64,000 nt of DNA from Chloroflexota bacterium (lineage in GTDB: Bacteria; Chloroflexota; UBA6077; CF-72): positions 75,888 to 139,887 of the forward strand of contig JACPOP010000020.1 of the NCBI GenBank assembly GCA_016191465.1, given 5' to 3'. This document shows positions 25,326 to 33,424 of this stretch, piece by piece. Every line of letters begins with the position of its first letter. Positions within the stretch are counted from its first letter, which is position 1. The notes beneath the pieces were generated by a model that ran no database searches, was not told the DNA's origin, and saw only the letters and a list, made by a program, of their open reading frames with translations. The position numbers and the translations under genes were made by a program.

Positions 25326-25900
25326 GCACTCCGACACAACATGGCGAAGCCCCCGATGAGCGCACCGTGCGCCCGGTAGACCAACGCCTCGGCATTCCAA
25401 CCGCGGCGGACCGGTCCGAGAACCTGCTGGAGTGGCTGTACCAACTGCGCGATTACCAGCGGGAGCACCAGCGCAACGGGGCCTGGTTGATCAAAGGGAG
25501 AGACCTGCCCTGGGAGTACAACCGCCAGGGCAAGATGAAGTGGTTCCTGCACCCAGCGCTGGACAACACGTCCATCCGGTCGATGCTGTTCTCCATGCAG
25601 GAGATTCCACCGGGATCGAAGACCGGCGTGCAGAAGACTCCCGGCGGGCAGGTGCTGTACATCATCAGCGGCCGTGGCCACACCTTGCTCGACGGCGAGC
25701 GGCACGACTGGGAGGCGGAAGACGTGGTCAACATCCCCATTCGTGCCAACGGCGTCCACGTGCAGCACGTGAACATTGACCGGCGCGAGCCCGTGGTATT
25801 CGTGCAGGCAGAGATCAATCTGATGGATATGCTGGGTGTCGACCGCGGCTCGGAATTGGAACAGGTCGAAGCGGCACCCGGGTTCGAGGACGCGAAGTAG
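25322..25900 (+). CDS. Cupin-domain protein, second of the tandem pair
   Basis: The 192-residue protein starts at ATG 25322, overlapping the previous stop by four bases. The cupin barrel spans about residues 70-170, with GGQVLYIISGRGHTLLDGE and AEDVVNIPIRANGVHVQHVN. The first His-x-His of motif 1 is replaced (SKTGVQKTPGG), while motif 2 keeps His residues. It therefore looks like a metal-poor or non-catalytic partner of the upstream cupin. GERHDWEAEDVV parallels GERHDWEAGDLL of that partner, so the pair arose by duplication. The hydrolase gene follows 20 bases later. Confidence 0.82.
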   Translation: MSTPTQHGEAPDERTVRPVDQRLGIPTAADRSENLLEWLYQLRDYQREHQRNGAWLIKGRDLPWEYNRQGKMKWFLHPALDNTSIRSMLFSMQEIPPGSKTGVQKTPGGQVLYIISGRGHTLLDGERHDWEAEDVVNIPIRANGVHVQHVNIDRREPVVFVQAEINLMDMLGVDRGSELEQVEAAPGFEDAK

Positions 25901-25920
25901 CTCCTACAAAGGACAGCACA

Positions 25921-26787
25921 ATGGCGCAACCAGTCGAGAAGTTTGTACAGGTCGGGGACTACAACACCCGATACCTTGAAGCCGGCGAAGGGGAGCCCGT
26001 TCTCCTGCTCCATCCAGCCTGCCCCGGCGCCCATGGCGCCGTGGAGTACCGCTCCACCATCGGGCCGCTAAGCGAGCATTTCCGCGTGCTCGCGCCGGAT
26101 CTGATCGGCTTTGGCGGGACAGACTCCCCGACCCAGATGCTGAAGCACCCGACGTACGTGGAGCACATCGTCGGCTTCATGAAAGCCGTCGGCGCCACGC
26201 CAGCGCACCTGATCGGCAACTGTCGTGGCGGCCTCGTGGCGATCTCCGTGGCCGGTGAGTACCCGGAGCTGGTGCGGCGGTTGATCCTGATCGGCAACGC
26301 CGGCGGCGGCGTTCCCCCTGAGCTGGAAGAAAGGGCACTCAAGCCCTATTCCGAGTTCCAGCCTACGCGCGAAAACCTCCAGGCCTCCCTGTCGCGTTGC
26401 TACTTTGACGCTGCGACGCATGTGCCGGGCGACGCGTTCGATGCGCTGTTCGATGCCAGTGTCCGCCAGTACGACGCCTACGCGAAGCTGGGCGGCTACC
26501 CCATGGACGTGCCCAACTTGAAGCCGCTCCTGGCACAGATGACGGTGCCCACACTGTTCATCTGCGGGCGTGACGACAAGGTCCTGACGCTGGAGCAGGC
26601 GGTACGAGGCTACGCAATGACGCCCGGCGCCCGGTTGTACGTCATGCCGAACTGCGGGCTCCACCCGCAGATCGAGCACCCGGAGGAGTTCAATCACGTC
26701 GCGCTGGAGTTTCTCCAGGGAGAGCTCACGCCCGCCGAAGCCACCGCACCGGCGCGAGCGCGCGAGCTCGTGGCCCAGCCTGCCTGA
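25921..26787 (+). CDS. Alpha/beta hydrolase with a Cys nucleophile (meta-cleavage hydrolase-like)
   Basis: This 288-residue protein is a compact alpha/beta hydrolase of the type that splits ring-fission products. PVLLLHPACPGAHGA forms the oxyanion loop and APDLIGFGGTDSP follows. The nucleophile elbow reads LIGNCRGGLVAIS, with Cys101 where Ser is usual, as in dienelactone hydrolases. The acid is in TLFICGRDDKVL, and the His lies in NCGLHPQIEHPEEF near the C-terminus. Family relatives act on 2-hydroxymuconate semialdehyde or enol-lactones. It is the last gene of the cupin operon, which ends in a strong hairpin 42 bases later. Confidence 0.84.
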   Translation: MAQPVEKFVQVGDYNTRYLEAGEGEPVLLLHPACPGAHGAVEYRSTIGPLSEHFRVLAPDLIGFGGTDSPTQMLKHPTYVEHIVGFMKAVGATPAHLIGNCRGGLVAISVAGEYPELVRRLILIGNAGGGVPPELEERALKPYSEFQPTRENLQASLSRCYFDAATHVPGDAFDALFDASVRQYDAYAKLGGYPMDVPNLKPLLAQMTVPTLFICGRDDKVLTLEQAVRGYAMTPGARLYVMPNCGLHPQIEHPEEFNHVALEFLQGELTPAEATAPARARELVAQPA

Positions 26788-26829
26788 GACTCTGATCCTT
26801 CAACCGTTCCAGCCTGACAAGCCGCGTCG

Positions 26830-26856
26830 GCAGGGCTCCCCGGTGGGGAGCCCTGC
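26830..26856 (+). terminator. Strong hairpin terminator after the cupin-hydrolase operon
   Basis: A perfect 12-bp stem (GCAGGGCTCCCC / GGGGAGCCCTGC) with a three-base loop lies between the hydrolase gene and the next promoter region. There is no long T run after it. Confidence 0.75.
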
Positions 26857-26900
26857 TGTGCGCCCGGCGAGCGGAGTAGAGTGGGGTGAGGCATTTTCCG

Positions 26901-26910
26901 TACGGTCGTG
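26901..26910 (+). promoter_or_regulatory. Putative regulon operator, site 6, ahead of Mo-hydroxylase operon 1
   Basis: TACGGTCGTG lies 18 bases after a TAGAGT -10-like hexamer (26877-26882), giving an operator position of about +12 to +21. No good -35 element is visible at 17 bases upstream (TGCTGT). Confidence 0.5.
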
Positions 26911-27003
26911 GCATGAACACGTCCGGCGCTATACCATGAGCCGCACCGTGTCACCGCCGCCCTCACCACGGATCTCCCGGATGCGACCAGAAGGACGGCC
27001 CTC

Positions 27004-27891
27004 GTGAAGCCAGCCGCATTCGGGTACTTCGCTCCACGCGACCTTCCGGAAGCGCTCTCCCTCGTCTCCACCTACAGTTCGGATGGGAAGGTCATTGCTG
27101 GCGGCCAGAGCCTTGTTCCGCTGATGAATTTCCGTCTGGCACGCCCGTCGCACCTGATCGACATCAACGGCATCGGCTCGCTCTCCGGCATTGATGCAGC
27201 GGATGGGCGCGTGACCATCGGCGCCACCACTCGTCAGCGGGACGCGGGCACCCACCCTGACGTGAAAGTGCAACTGCCGCTGCTCGCCGAGGCCATTTCA
27301 TACATCGGCCACCTGGCCATTCAGAATCGCGGGACGGTGGGCGGCAGCATTGCCCACGCCGACCCGGCTGCCGAGCTGCCAGTGGTGGCTCTGGCGCTCG
27401 ATGCACAGATGCACGTGCAGCGCACGGACGGGCAGCGGACGATCCCGGCTGCTGAGTTCTCCCTCGGCTATCTGACTACGGTCCTCGAGGCCGACGAGCT
27501 GCTCACCGCCACGTCGTTCGGCGTCCCGCCAGCAGGCAGCGGGTGGTGCTTCAGCGAGGTCGCCCGCCGTCACGGCGACTTCGCGCTGGTGGCCGTTGCG
27601 GTGCTGCTCACGCTCGACGCCGCGGGCAAAGTGGGCTCGGCGAGCATTGCACTCGGCGGTGTCGGTCCGGTCCCCATGCGCGCGGGTGCCGCGGAGCGCT
27701 TGCTGGTGGGAGAGGCACCCACTGACCCCGTGCTTCGGGCTGCGGCCGACACCGTGGGCGCGGACGTGGAGCCAGAGGATGACATCCACGCCTCGGCCGA
27801 CTACCGCCGCCACCTGGCTGGCGTCCTCGTGCGGCGGGCGCTCACCACAGCGCGCGCCCGGGCTGCTGTGGCGGGGAACGAGCATGTCTGA
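27004..27891 (+). CDS. Molybdenum hydroxylase FAD-binding subunit (CoxM/XdhB type), operon 1
   Basis: The 295-residue protein carries the FAD-binding CO dehydrogenase/xanthine dehydrogenase medium subunit pattern: VIAGGQSLVPLMNFRLARPS for the FAD pyrophosphate, IQNRGTVGGSIAHADPAAEL for the second FAD loop, and a C-terminal domain ending in SADYRRHLAGVLVRRAL. It passes electrons from the 2Fe-2S subunit to FAD. It starts at GTG 27004 with AAGGACGG upstream and overlaps the iron-sulfur subunit gene by eight bases. Gene order medium-small-large is that of aerobic CODH-like hydroxylases. Confidence 0.92.
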   Translation: MKPAAFGYFAPRDLPEALSLVSTYSSDGKVIAGGQSLVPLMNFRLARPSHLIDINGIGSLSGIDAADGRVTIGATTRQRDAGTHPDVKVQLPLLAEAISYIGHLAIQNRGTVGGSIAHADPAAELPVVALALDAQMHVQRTDGQRTIPAAEFSLGYLTTVLEADELLTATSFGVPPAGSGWCFSEVARRHGDFALVAVAVLLTLDAAGKVGSASIALGGVGPVPMRAGAAERLLVGEAPTDPVLRAAADTVGADVEPEDDIHASADYRRHLAGVLVRRALTTARARAAVAGNEHV

Positions 27892-28447
27892 GCTCACCAC
27901 AATCTCGGTCACGGTCAATGGCGAGCCGCGCGAGGGGCGTGTCGAGCCGCGCCGATCGCTGGCCGACTTTTTACGCCAGGACATGGGTCTGACTGGCACG
28001 CACGTGGGCTGCGAGCACGGCGTGTGCGGTGCCTGCACGGTGCTCGTCAATGGCCGGTCAGTGCGCTCCTGTCTGCTGTTCGCCGTGCAGGTCAACCAGC
28101 AGGACGTGTTGACGGTGGAAGGACTTTCCCCCGACGGCGTGACCCTCCACCCCTTGCAACAGGCCTTCCACGAGCACCACGCGCTCCAGTGCGGGTTCTG
28201 CACGCCCGGAATGCTGCTCACATCGCTCGAGCTATTACGAGACAATCCCGCGCCAACGGAAGCGGAGGTCCGCCTCGGCCTGGCGGGCAACCTGTGCATG
28301 TGCACCGGCTACGTCAACATCGTCCGCGCTGTCCTTGCGGCCGCCGACGGCCACGCCGCCAGCGCTTCGACGGCCGCCGGGTCTGAGACCGCCGAATCCC
28401 CACCGGGCGCACTCCCTCGGTTCCCCACAGGCAAGGAGATCGCGTGA
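27884..28447 (+). CDS. Molybdenum hydroxylase 2Fe-2S subunit (CoxS type), operon 1
   Basis: The 187-residue protein has both clusters of the small subunit. The plant-type ferredoxin site is [22 protein letters not shown], and the all-helical second cluster site has QCGFCTPG and LCMCTGYVNI. A 30-residue Ala/Ser/Pro tail after the last motif is non-conserved. It shuttles electrons from the molybdopterin site to the FAD subunit. It overlaps the upstream gene by eight bases and the downstream gene by four, so the operon is translationally coupled. Confidence 0.93.
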   Translation: MSELTTISVTVNGEPREGRVEPRRSLADFLRQDMGLTGTHVGCEHGVCGACTVLVNGRSVRSCLLFAVQVNQQDVLTVEGLSPDGVTLHPLQQAFHEHHALQCGFCTPGMLLTSLELLRDNPAPTEAEVRLGLAGNLCMCTGYVNIVRAVLAAADGHAASASTAAGSETAESPPGALPRFPTGKEIA

Positions 28448-30873
28448 GCGCGACCAGTCACGCGACGACCCTCGGTACCAACTGGGTGGGCCAGCCTCTT
28501 CCCCGCAAAGAGGACGGACCGCTGCTCACCGGCCGTGACCGCTTCTTAGACGACATCGGTTTGCTAGGCATGGCCCACGTGGCAATTCTGCGGAGCCCGT
28601 ACGCGCACGCGCGGATCCTGCGCGTGGATGCCAGCGCGGCCGCCGCCCTCCCGTCCGTTCTCGCCGTGCTCACTGGAGAGGAGGTCGTTCGCGTCTCCCG
28701 GCCCCAGCGTGGACGCATCCCGCTCCCGGTCTCGCCCCAGGTCTACGCGCTCGCGCATGACAAGGTTGTGTACGTCGGCCAGCCCGTTGCCGCGGTGGCA
28801 GCGATCGATCGGGCTACGGCGGAAGACGCGCTCGATCTCATCGAGGTCGAGTACGAGCCCCTCCCCGCTGTGGTGACGCCCGAGGGCGCCATGGCCCCGG
28901 ATGCTCCGATCCTGTTCGAGGAGGTCGGCTCGAACATCCTCTGGCACGACACGTTCCCATACGGCGACGTCGATGGGGCCTTCGAGCGCGCCGATCGGGT
29001 GGTCCGCGAGCGGGTCACCATCCATCGGTACCTCTCGACGCCCCTCGAGACCTTCGGCAGCATCGCCCAGTTCGACGCGTCGACCCAGACGATGACGATC
29101 TGGGGGAGCGCCCACCAGCCGGGGCAGGAAATCAACAATGTGGCTGCTGCCCTCGGCCTTTCGCCGGGCCAGGTGCGGATGATCGTGCCGCCGATGGGTG
29201 GCGGCTTTGGCAACAAGACGCGCCCGATTTACCACATCCTCATCGCGCTGCTCGCGCGGAAGCTTGCCGGACGGCCGGTGAAGTGGGTGGAAGACCGCCG
29301 CGAGAGCCTGCTCGCCCTGTGCCACGCCGCCGACGGGATCATGGAGATGGAGGCGGCGATCCAGGACGACGGAACCATCCTGGGCCTGAAGTTCCGCAAC
29401 ATCGAGAACGAGGGCGCGGGCATCGATTTCGCCGGTCGGCACAACCTGCTGATGCTGAGCAACATCGTCAATTGCTACCGGGTTCCGGCGGTGTCCTACG
29501 AAGGCTATTCCGTCGTCACGAACTGCTGCCCCGTGATCGCTAACCGCGGCATCGGCAAACCGTTCATGTGCCTGGCGGTGGAGCGAATGGTTGACGCGGT
29601 GGCGCGCGAGACTGGCCTGGACCGCGTCGAGGTGCGGCAGCGCAACTTCATCCAGCCGGACCAGTTCCCCTACGACACTCCGTCCGGGCAGACGTACGAT
29701 AGTGGCGATTACCCGGAGATGCTGCGCAAAGCGCTGGCGCTCCTCGATTACGACCAACTGCTGGTCGACCAGGAGGCTGCGCGGGCCGCCGGCCGCCTGG
29801 TTGGCATCGGGATCGCCTGTGGCGTGGAACCGGCGGGGTCCAATCTCAGCTACGGCATGCTCATCAGCGGTCCCAGCCAACTGCTGAGCGGCCAGGGCGA
29901 GGCGGCCCGGGTGCGCATGGAGCCCGATGGTTCCGCCACCGTTTACACGGGTGGCATTGAGTCGGGGCAGGGGCACAGCACAGCGCTCTCGCAGATCGTG
30001 GCCGACGAGCTGGGCCTGCGGCCCGATCAGATCCGCATCGTGGCCACGTTTGATTCGCACAGCCACCCCTACACGCAAACCTCTGGCAACTACTCCAACA
30101 AGTTCAACGGCCATGACACGGCGGCGGCCATCGGCGCCGCGGGGAAGGTGCGCGAAAAGCTGCTCGCCCGCGCGGCCCGGATGCTCGAAGTTGCGGCCGA
30201 GGACCTCGAGCTCGCCGCGGGACGCATCACCGTCCGCGGCGCGCCGGACCGTTCCCTGCCGATCGCCCAGGTTGCTGCCCGCGCCTACTGGAGCCTGAAC
30301 GACGAGGCGCCTGACGATGAGCCCGGGCTGGAAGCGCTGCACTACTACCGCAACCCGCGCACCCGTGCGCCCGATGCCCAGCGCCGCCTCCCCGTGCAGA
30401 TGGGTTTCTCCGCCGCCGCTCATGTGGCGCTCGTGGAGATCGACCCGGAGACATTCGAGATCGAGGTGCGCCGCTACGGCGTCGTCCATGATTGCGGGCG
30501 GGAGATCAATCCGATGATCGTCGAGGGCCAGGTCCATGGAGCCACCGTGCACGGGATTGCCGCGGCGCTCCTGGAGGAGTTCGTCTACGACGACGATGGG
30601 CAACTGCTGACCACCAGCTTCATGGACTACCTCAAGCCATCGTCCGCGGACGTGCCGATGATCGAGACCGACCATCTGGAGACGCTTTCTCCCTGGACGC
30701 CGCTGGGCACCAAGGGCATTGGCGAGGGTGGCGCAATCGTGGCGCCGGCCGCCATCGCCAGCGCCGTCGAAGATGCGCTGAAGCCGCTGGGCATCACGGT
30801 CTCTGGCCTGCCCATCACCCCCACGCGCCTGTGGCGCCTCGCCTCCCAGGGCGGCAAGCGCTATCCCATCTAG
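28444..30873 (+). CDS. Molybdenum hydroxylase large subunit (molybdopterin-binding), operon 1
   Basis: The 809-residue protein is a xanthine dehydrogenase-family large subunit. It starts at GTG in a GTGA overlap. Early landmarks are GQPLPRKEDGPLLTGRDRFLDD and AILRSPYAHARI, then VVPPMGGGFGN-type sequence (IVPPMGGGFGNKTRP). The late TKGIGEGGAIVAPAAIASAV carries the catalytic Glu. The CO-specific Cys loop (AYxCSFR) is absent, with NRGIGKPFMC at that position, so it is not a true CO dehydrogenase. The family hydroxylates N-heteroaromatics, aldehydes or aromatic acyl compounds. It is homologous to but clearly diverged from the large subunit at 54999. Confidence 0.9.
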   Translation: MSATSHATTLGTNWVGQPLPRKEDGPLLTGRDRFLDDIGLLGMAHVAILRSPYAHARILRVDASAAAALPSVLAVLTGEEVVRVSRPQRGRIPLPVSPQVYALAHDKVVYVGQPVAAVAAIDRATAEDALDLIEVEYEPLPAVVTPEGAMAPDAPILFEEVGSNILWHDTFPYGDVDGAFERADRVVRERVTIHRYLSTPLETFGSIAQFDASTQTMTIWGSAHQPGQEINNVAAALGLSPGQVRMIVPPMGGGFGNKTRPIYHILIALLARKLAGRPVKWVEDRRESLLALCHAADGIMEMEAAIQDDGTILGLKFRNIENEGAGIDFAGRHNLLMLSNIVNCYRVPAVSYEGYSVVTNCCPVIANRGIGKPFMCLAVERMVDAVARETGLDRVEVRQRNFIQPDQFPYDTPSGQTYDSGDYPEMLRKALALLDYDQLLVDQEAARAAGRLVGIGIACGVEPAGSNLSYGMLISGPSQLLSGQGEAARVRMEPDGSATVYTGGIESGQGHSTALSQIVADELGLRPDQIRIVATFDSHSHPYTQTSGNYSNKFNGHDTAAAIGAAGKVREKLLARAARMLEVAAEDLELAAGRITVRGAPDRSLPIAQVAARAYWSLNDEAPDDEPGLEALHYYRNPRTRAPDAQRRLPVQMGFSAAAHVALVEIDPETFEIEVRRYGVVHDCGREINPMIVEGQVHGATVHGIAAALLEEFVYDDDGQLLTTSFMDYLKPSSADVPMIETDHLETLSPWTPLGTKGIGEGGAIVAPAAIASAVEDALKPLGITVSGLPITPTRLWRLASQGGKRYPI

Positions 30874-30950
30874 TCCCGAGGGGTCTGAGATCTCCGATAG
30901 TACAGATCTGGGCGGACTTCGGCCCGCCGCACCACTCTGAGGAAACCACC

Positions 30951-31805
30951 TTGTCACTGCGCGACACCGACGTCAACCTGTACGACTTTGAACGCCTGCG
31001 GCGGGACTTTGGCTCATTCGTCGAGGGCGGGGACACGATCCCGGGCCGAACGGAACGGGAGCTCGTCGGCGCGGGCTATCAGCGCATCCTTACCGAGACT
31101 GCCAGGATTGTCGCCCACCAGTGGCAGAACCACCTTGACCGCAGCGCGCTGAAGGGCTTCCTGTTCTACGGCGGCGTCGGCATCGGGAAGACGACCATGG
31201 CTAAACGGCTCGCCTACGAGATGTGCCGTGTGATGGGTGACGACGGCTCGCGGGCGACGCGGGTCAACGAAGTCGCGTTCGTGCTCGTCGACGGCGCCGA
31301 CATCGCCCGCGGCCGGTACGGTGAAACCGAAGAGCGGTTACGCGAGCTGTTCGAGTACGCCCGCGATGGCGAGGCGGGCTACCACAGCCACAAGCATGAC
31401 GACGATCCCAAGCGGCGGACCGTGCTGCTGTTCGACGACGTGGAGTCGCTGTTCCTCACCCGTAGCTCGGCCGGTGCCAAAGAGTGGCACTTCAGCCAGA
31501 ACTCCGTCTTCTTCCACAACATCGACGAGCTGGACACGGCGCACACCTCGGTGGTGCTCACCACGAATCGCCTGGACCTCCTGGACGCCGCGATCGTCGA
31601 TCGCTTTATGTCGTACGAGTTTGGCGCGCCAGCTGAGCAGGTCCTGGTGGAGGTGGCCCGTAGCAAGGCTCAGTTGCAGGGCCTCACCGAGGAGGAGGTG
31701 GAGCCGGTGCTCCAATTGATCCGAACAGAGGGACGGGTGCGCAGCATTCGCGAAGTAGAGCGGCTCGTAACCCGTGCCTACGTCGACAAGGTCCTCGCCG
31801 GGTAG
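30951..31805 (+). CDS. AAA+ ATPase next to the Mo-hydroxylase genes
   Basis: I start this 284-residue protein at TTG 30951, eight bases after GAGG. A longer in-frame reading runs back into the hydroxylase gene and is not credible. It has Walker A GGVGIGKTTMAKRL, Walker B VLLFDDVESLFL, a sensor-1-like VVLTTNRLDLLD and an arginine-finger-like VDRF. The small helical lid follows. A central-domain AAA+ ATPase beside a molybdenum hydroxylase recalls CoxD-type maturation factors that assemble or insert the active-site ligand, though it is not an obvious CoxD. There are 77 bases between it and the large subunit, with a small GGCGG/CCGCC hairpin. Confidence 0.8.
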   Translation: MSLRDTDVNLYDFERLRRDFGSFVEGGDTIPGRTERELVGAGYQRILTETARIVAHQWQNHLDRSALKGFLFYGGVGIGKTTMAKRLAYEMCRVMGDDGSRATRVNEVAFVLVDGADIARGRYGETEERLRELFEYARDGEAGYHSHKHDDDPKRRTVLLFDDVESLFLTRSSAGAKEWHFSQNSVFFHNIDELDTAHTSVVLTTNRLDLLDAAIVDRFMSYEFGAPAEQVLVEVARSKAQLQGLTEEEVEPVLQLIRTEGRVRSIREVERLVTRAYVDKVLAG

Positions 31806-31853
31806 CGAGATTTGCGCCGGGGGTCCCGACCGCCTGTATGGCCCCGTGTGACC

Positions 31854-32372
31854 TCAGTGGCCGAACCGCCACTGTGTCGCGCCGTTCGGCTCCTCGGTGG
31901 CGACCCCGAAGGCGGTATGGACCGTGAAGCGGTAGAGGTGCCAGGGCGGAGGCCCGGCGCTCGGTGCGCTGTAGGGGGCCGTGAATGCGTCGCCCTCGAC
32001 CTGTGCCGGCCACTCTTGCGCGCGGTAGAGGGCAGCCAACCGCTCCAACGTCGGCCCGTCGGTGACCCGCGTCGCCTCACCCTCGAACACCAGATCGATG
32101 CCCGTCATCGCGGCAGAGATGGCGCAGGCCGGATTGGCCGCCAGGTTACGGGACTTGCGGGTCCCGGGCCCGCTTACGACATACAGATCGCCCTCGGACC
32201 AGAGGGCGCCCACACCCGCGGCGTGGGGACGGCCATCCGGCCCGACCGTTCCAAGGAAGAACGTCTGGTGGTACGGCGGGGCGGCGAGGCTGTCGCGGGC
32301 GCGACTCCACGGCAGCGGGGAGCTTCCGTAGCGGTCGAGGTTGATAGTCTCTGTGGGCTCTCGTTCAGCCAT
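31854..32372 (-). CDS. Pyridoxamine 5'-phosphate oxidase-like FMN/F420 protein
   Basis: The 172-residue split-barrel protein has FFLGTVGPDGRPHAAGVGAL and LYVVSGPGTRKSRNLAANPACAISA, the usual FMN- or F420-binding strands of this family, followed by GEATRVTDGPTLERLAALY. Such proteins are flavin or F420 oxidoreductases, or haem-utilisation relatives. It is the last gene of the long minus-strand run that begins at the transporter, separated from the hydrolase by a 161-base gap, so co-transcription is possible but unproven. Confidence 0.85.
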   Translation of the reverse strand: MAEREPTETINLDRYGSSPLPWSRARDSLAAPPYHQTFFLGTVGPDGRPHAAGVGALWSEGDLYVVSGPGTRKSRNLAANPACAISAAMTGIDLVFEGEATRVTDGPTLERLAALYRAQEWPAQVEGDAFTAPYSAPSAGPPPWHLYRFTVHTAFGVATEEPNGATQWRFGH

Positions 32373-32533
32373 CGAGCGGCTCCCTTTACCCTCTTAGTGT
32401 CATGAGGTCCGGGCGCCCGGATTGCTCGAGGTCGTCCTACCAAGACATCGAACGCAGGTGAGCGAAAGCCACGGGCCCAGTCTGCCAGGTGCTTTACAGG
32501 CCCTGCTCGCCGCCGCGCACGAGCGGCAAGCTT

Positions 32534-33424
32534 CTAAGCGGCCGCTACACCCACTTCGAGCGCGCCGATGCCTTCGATCTCGGCATGCATCTGGTCGCCG
32601 GGGTGGAGCTCCACCTGGAAGTCCGGGTGATCCGGGTTCCCGGTGGCGATCAGGTCGCCGGGCTCCAGGGTGCATACCTTCGAGAGGTAGCTCACGAGCT
32701 CCGGCACGCCGTTGAGCATGGCCTCGGTGCGGGCGTACTGGCGCTCATCGCCGTTCACCAACAGGCGCATCGTCAACGCCTGCGGGTCGGGGATCTCGTC
32801 GCGGGTCACGATCCACGGGCCGAGTGGGGCGAAGGTGTCGAAGCCCTTGCGGATGCAGCGGCTGCCCTGCATAAGCTTGCCCCACATCGGGCCGCGGGCA
32901 GTCATGTCGAGGACGACGGTGTAACCGAAGACCGCGCTCATCGCCTCTTCGCGCGAGAGATTGCGGCACCGTTTGCCGATCACCACGCACAGCTCGATCT
33001 CGGGGAAGAGCGAGCCGAATCCCTCGGGAATGACCACGTTCTCGCCGGGGCCGATCACAGCGGTGGACGGCTTGAGGAAGACCGCTTCGAGGAGCTCGTT
33101 GAGGGACATGTCGCTGGCGCCGCCGCGGCCGCGGGCTTCGCCCATGCCGCTGCTCTCGCGCTGGTAGTTGCCGGCCGCGCACCACAGCTTGGGCGGACGC
33201 GGCACGGGCGCGGCCAGGCGCACGAAGCTCAGGCTGGTGCTCTGGCTCCCTTCGGCGGCCCGGCGCAGTGGCTCGGCGAGCGTGTCGTAGCGCTCCATCA
33301 CGTCGACCAGCGTCCCGCCGACCGGTAGGAGGCCGTCCTTCGTGAGCGCCGCCGTGACGTCAACGATCGCGTCGTCGCCGACCACCGCGCCGATGCCCGA
33401 CGGGCTGAGCTGAGCGAGCCGCAC
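32534..33424 (-). CDS. Fumarylacetoacetate hydrolase-family protein (fumarylpyruvate hydrolase-like)
   Basis: From GTG 33424 the protein has 296 residues. The FAH catalytic region holds KLWCAAGNYQ, the metal-binding LFPEIELCVVIGKRCRN with the E-x-E acids, VLDMTAR and RCIRKGFDTFAPLGPWIVT, then LATGNP-type sequence (LIATGNPDHPDFQVELHPGD). Such enzymes hydrolyse C-C bonds of fumarylpyruvate, maleylpyruvate or acylpyruvates. The start codon shares one base with the stop of the upstream gentisate-dioxygenase-like gene (TAGTG), which fits coupled translation and a shared pathway in which that enzyme opens the ring and this one splits the product. Confidence 0.88.
   Translation of the reverse strand: MRLAQLSPSGIGAVVGDDAIVDVTAALTKDGLLPVGGTLVDVMERYDTLAEPLRRAAEGSQSTSLSFVRLAAPVPRPPKLWCAAGNYQRESSGMGEARGRGGASDMSLNELLEAVFLKPSTAVIGPGENVVIPEGFGSLFPEIELCVVIGKRCRNLSREEAMSAVFGYTVVLDMTARGPMWGKLMQGSRCIRKGFDTFAPLGPWIVTRDEIPDPQALTMRLLVNGDERQYARTEAMLNGVPELVSYLSKVCTLEPGDLIATGNPDHPDFQVELHPGDQMHAEIEGIGALEVGVAAA

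Noticed and set aside
28444-30873. Aerobic CO dehydrogenase
   Set aside because: The CODH active-site loop with its Cys is missing from both large subunits in the window, so I call them general molybdenum hydroxylases.
28564-30957. A 797-codon open frame on the minus strand opposite the Mo-hydroxylase large subunit
   Set aside because: High-GC coding DNA often leaves an antisense frame open. The plus-strand protein has clear family motifs and the antisense translation has none.
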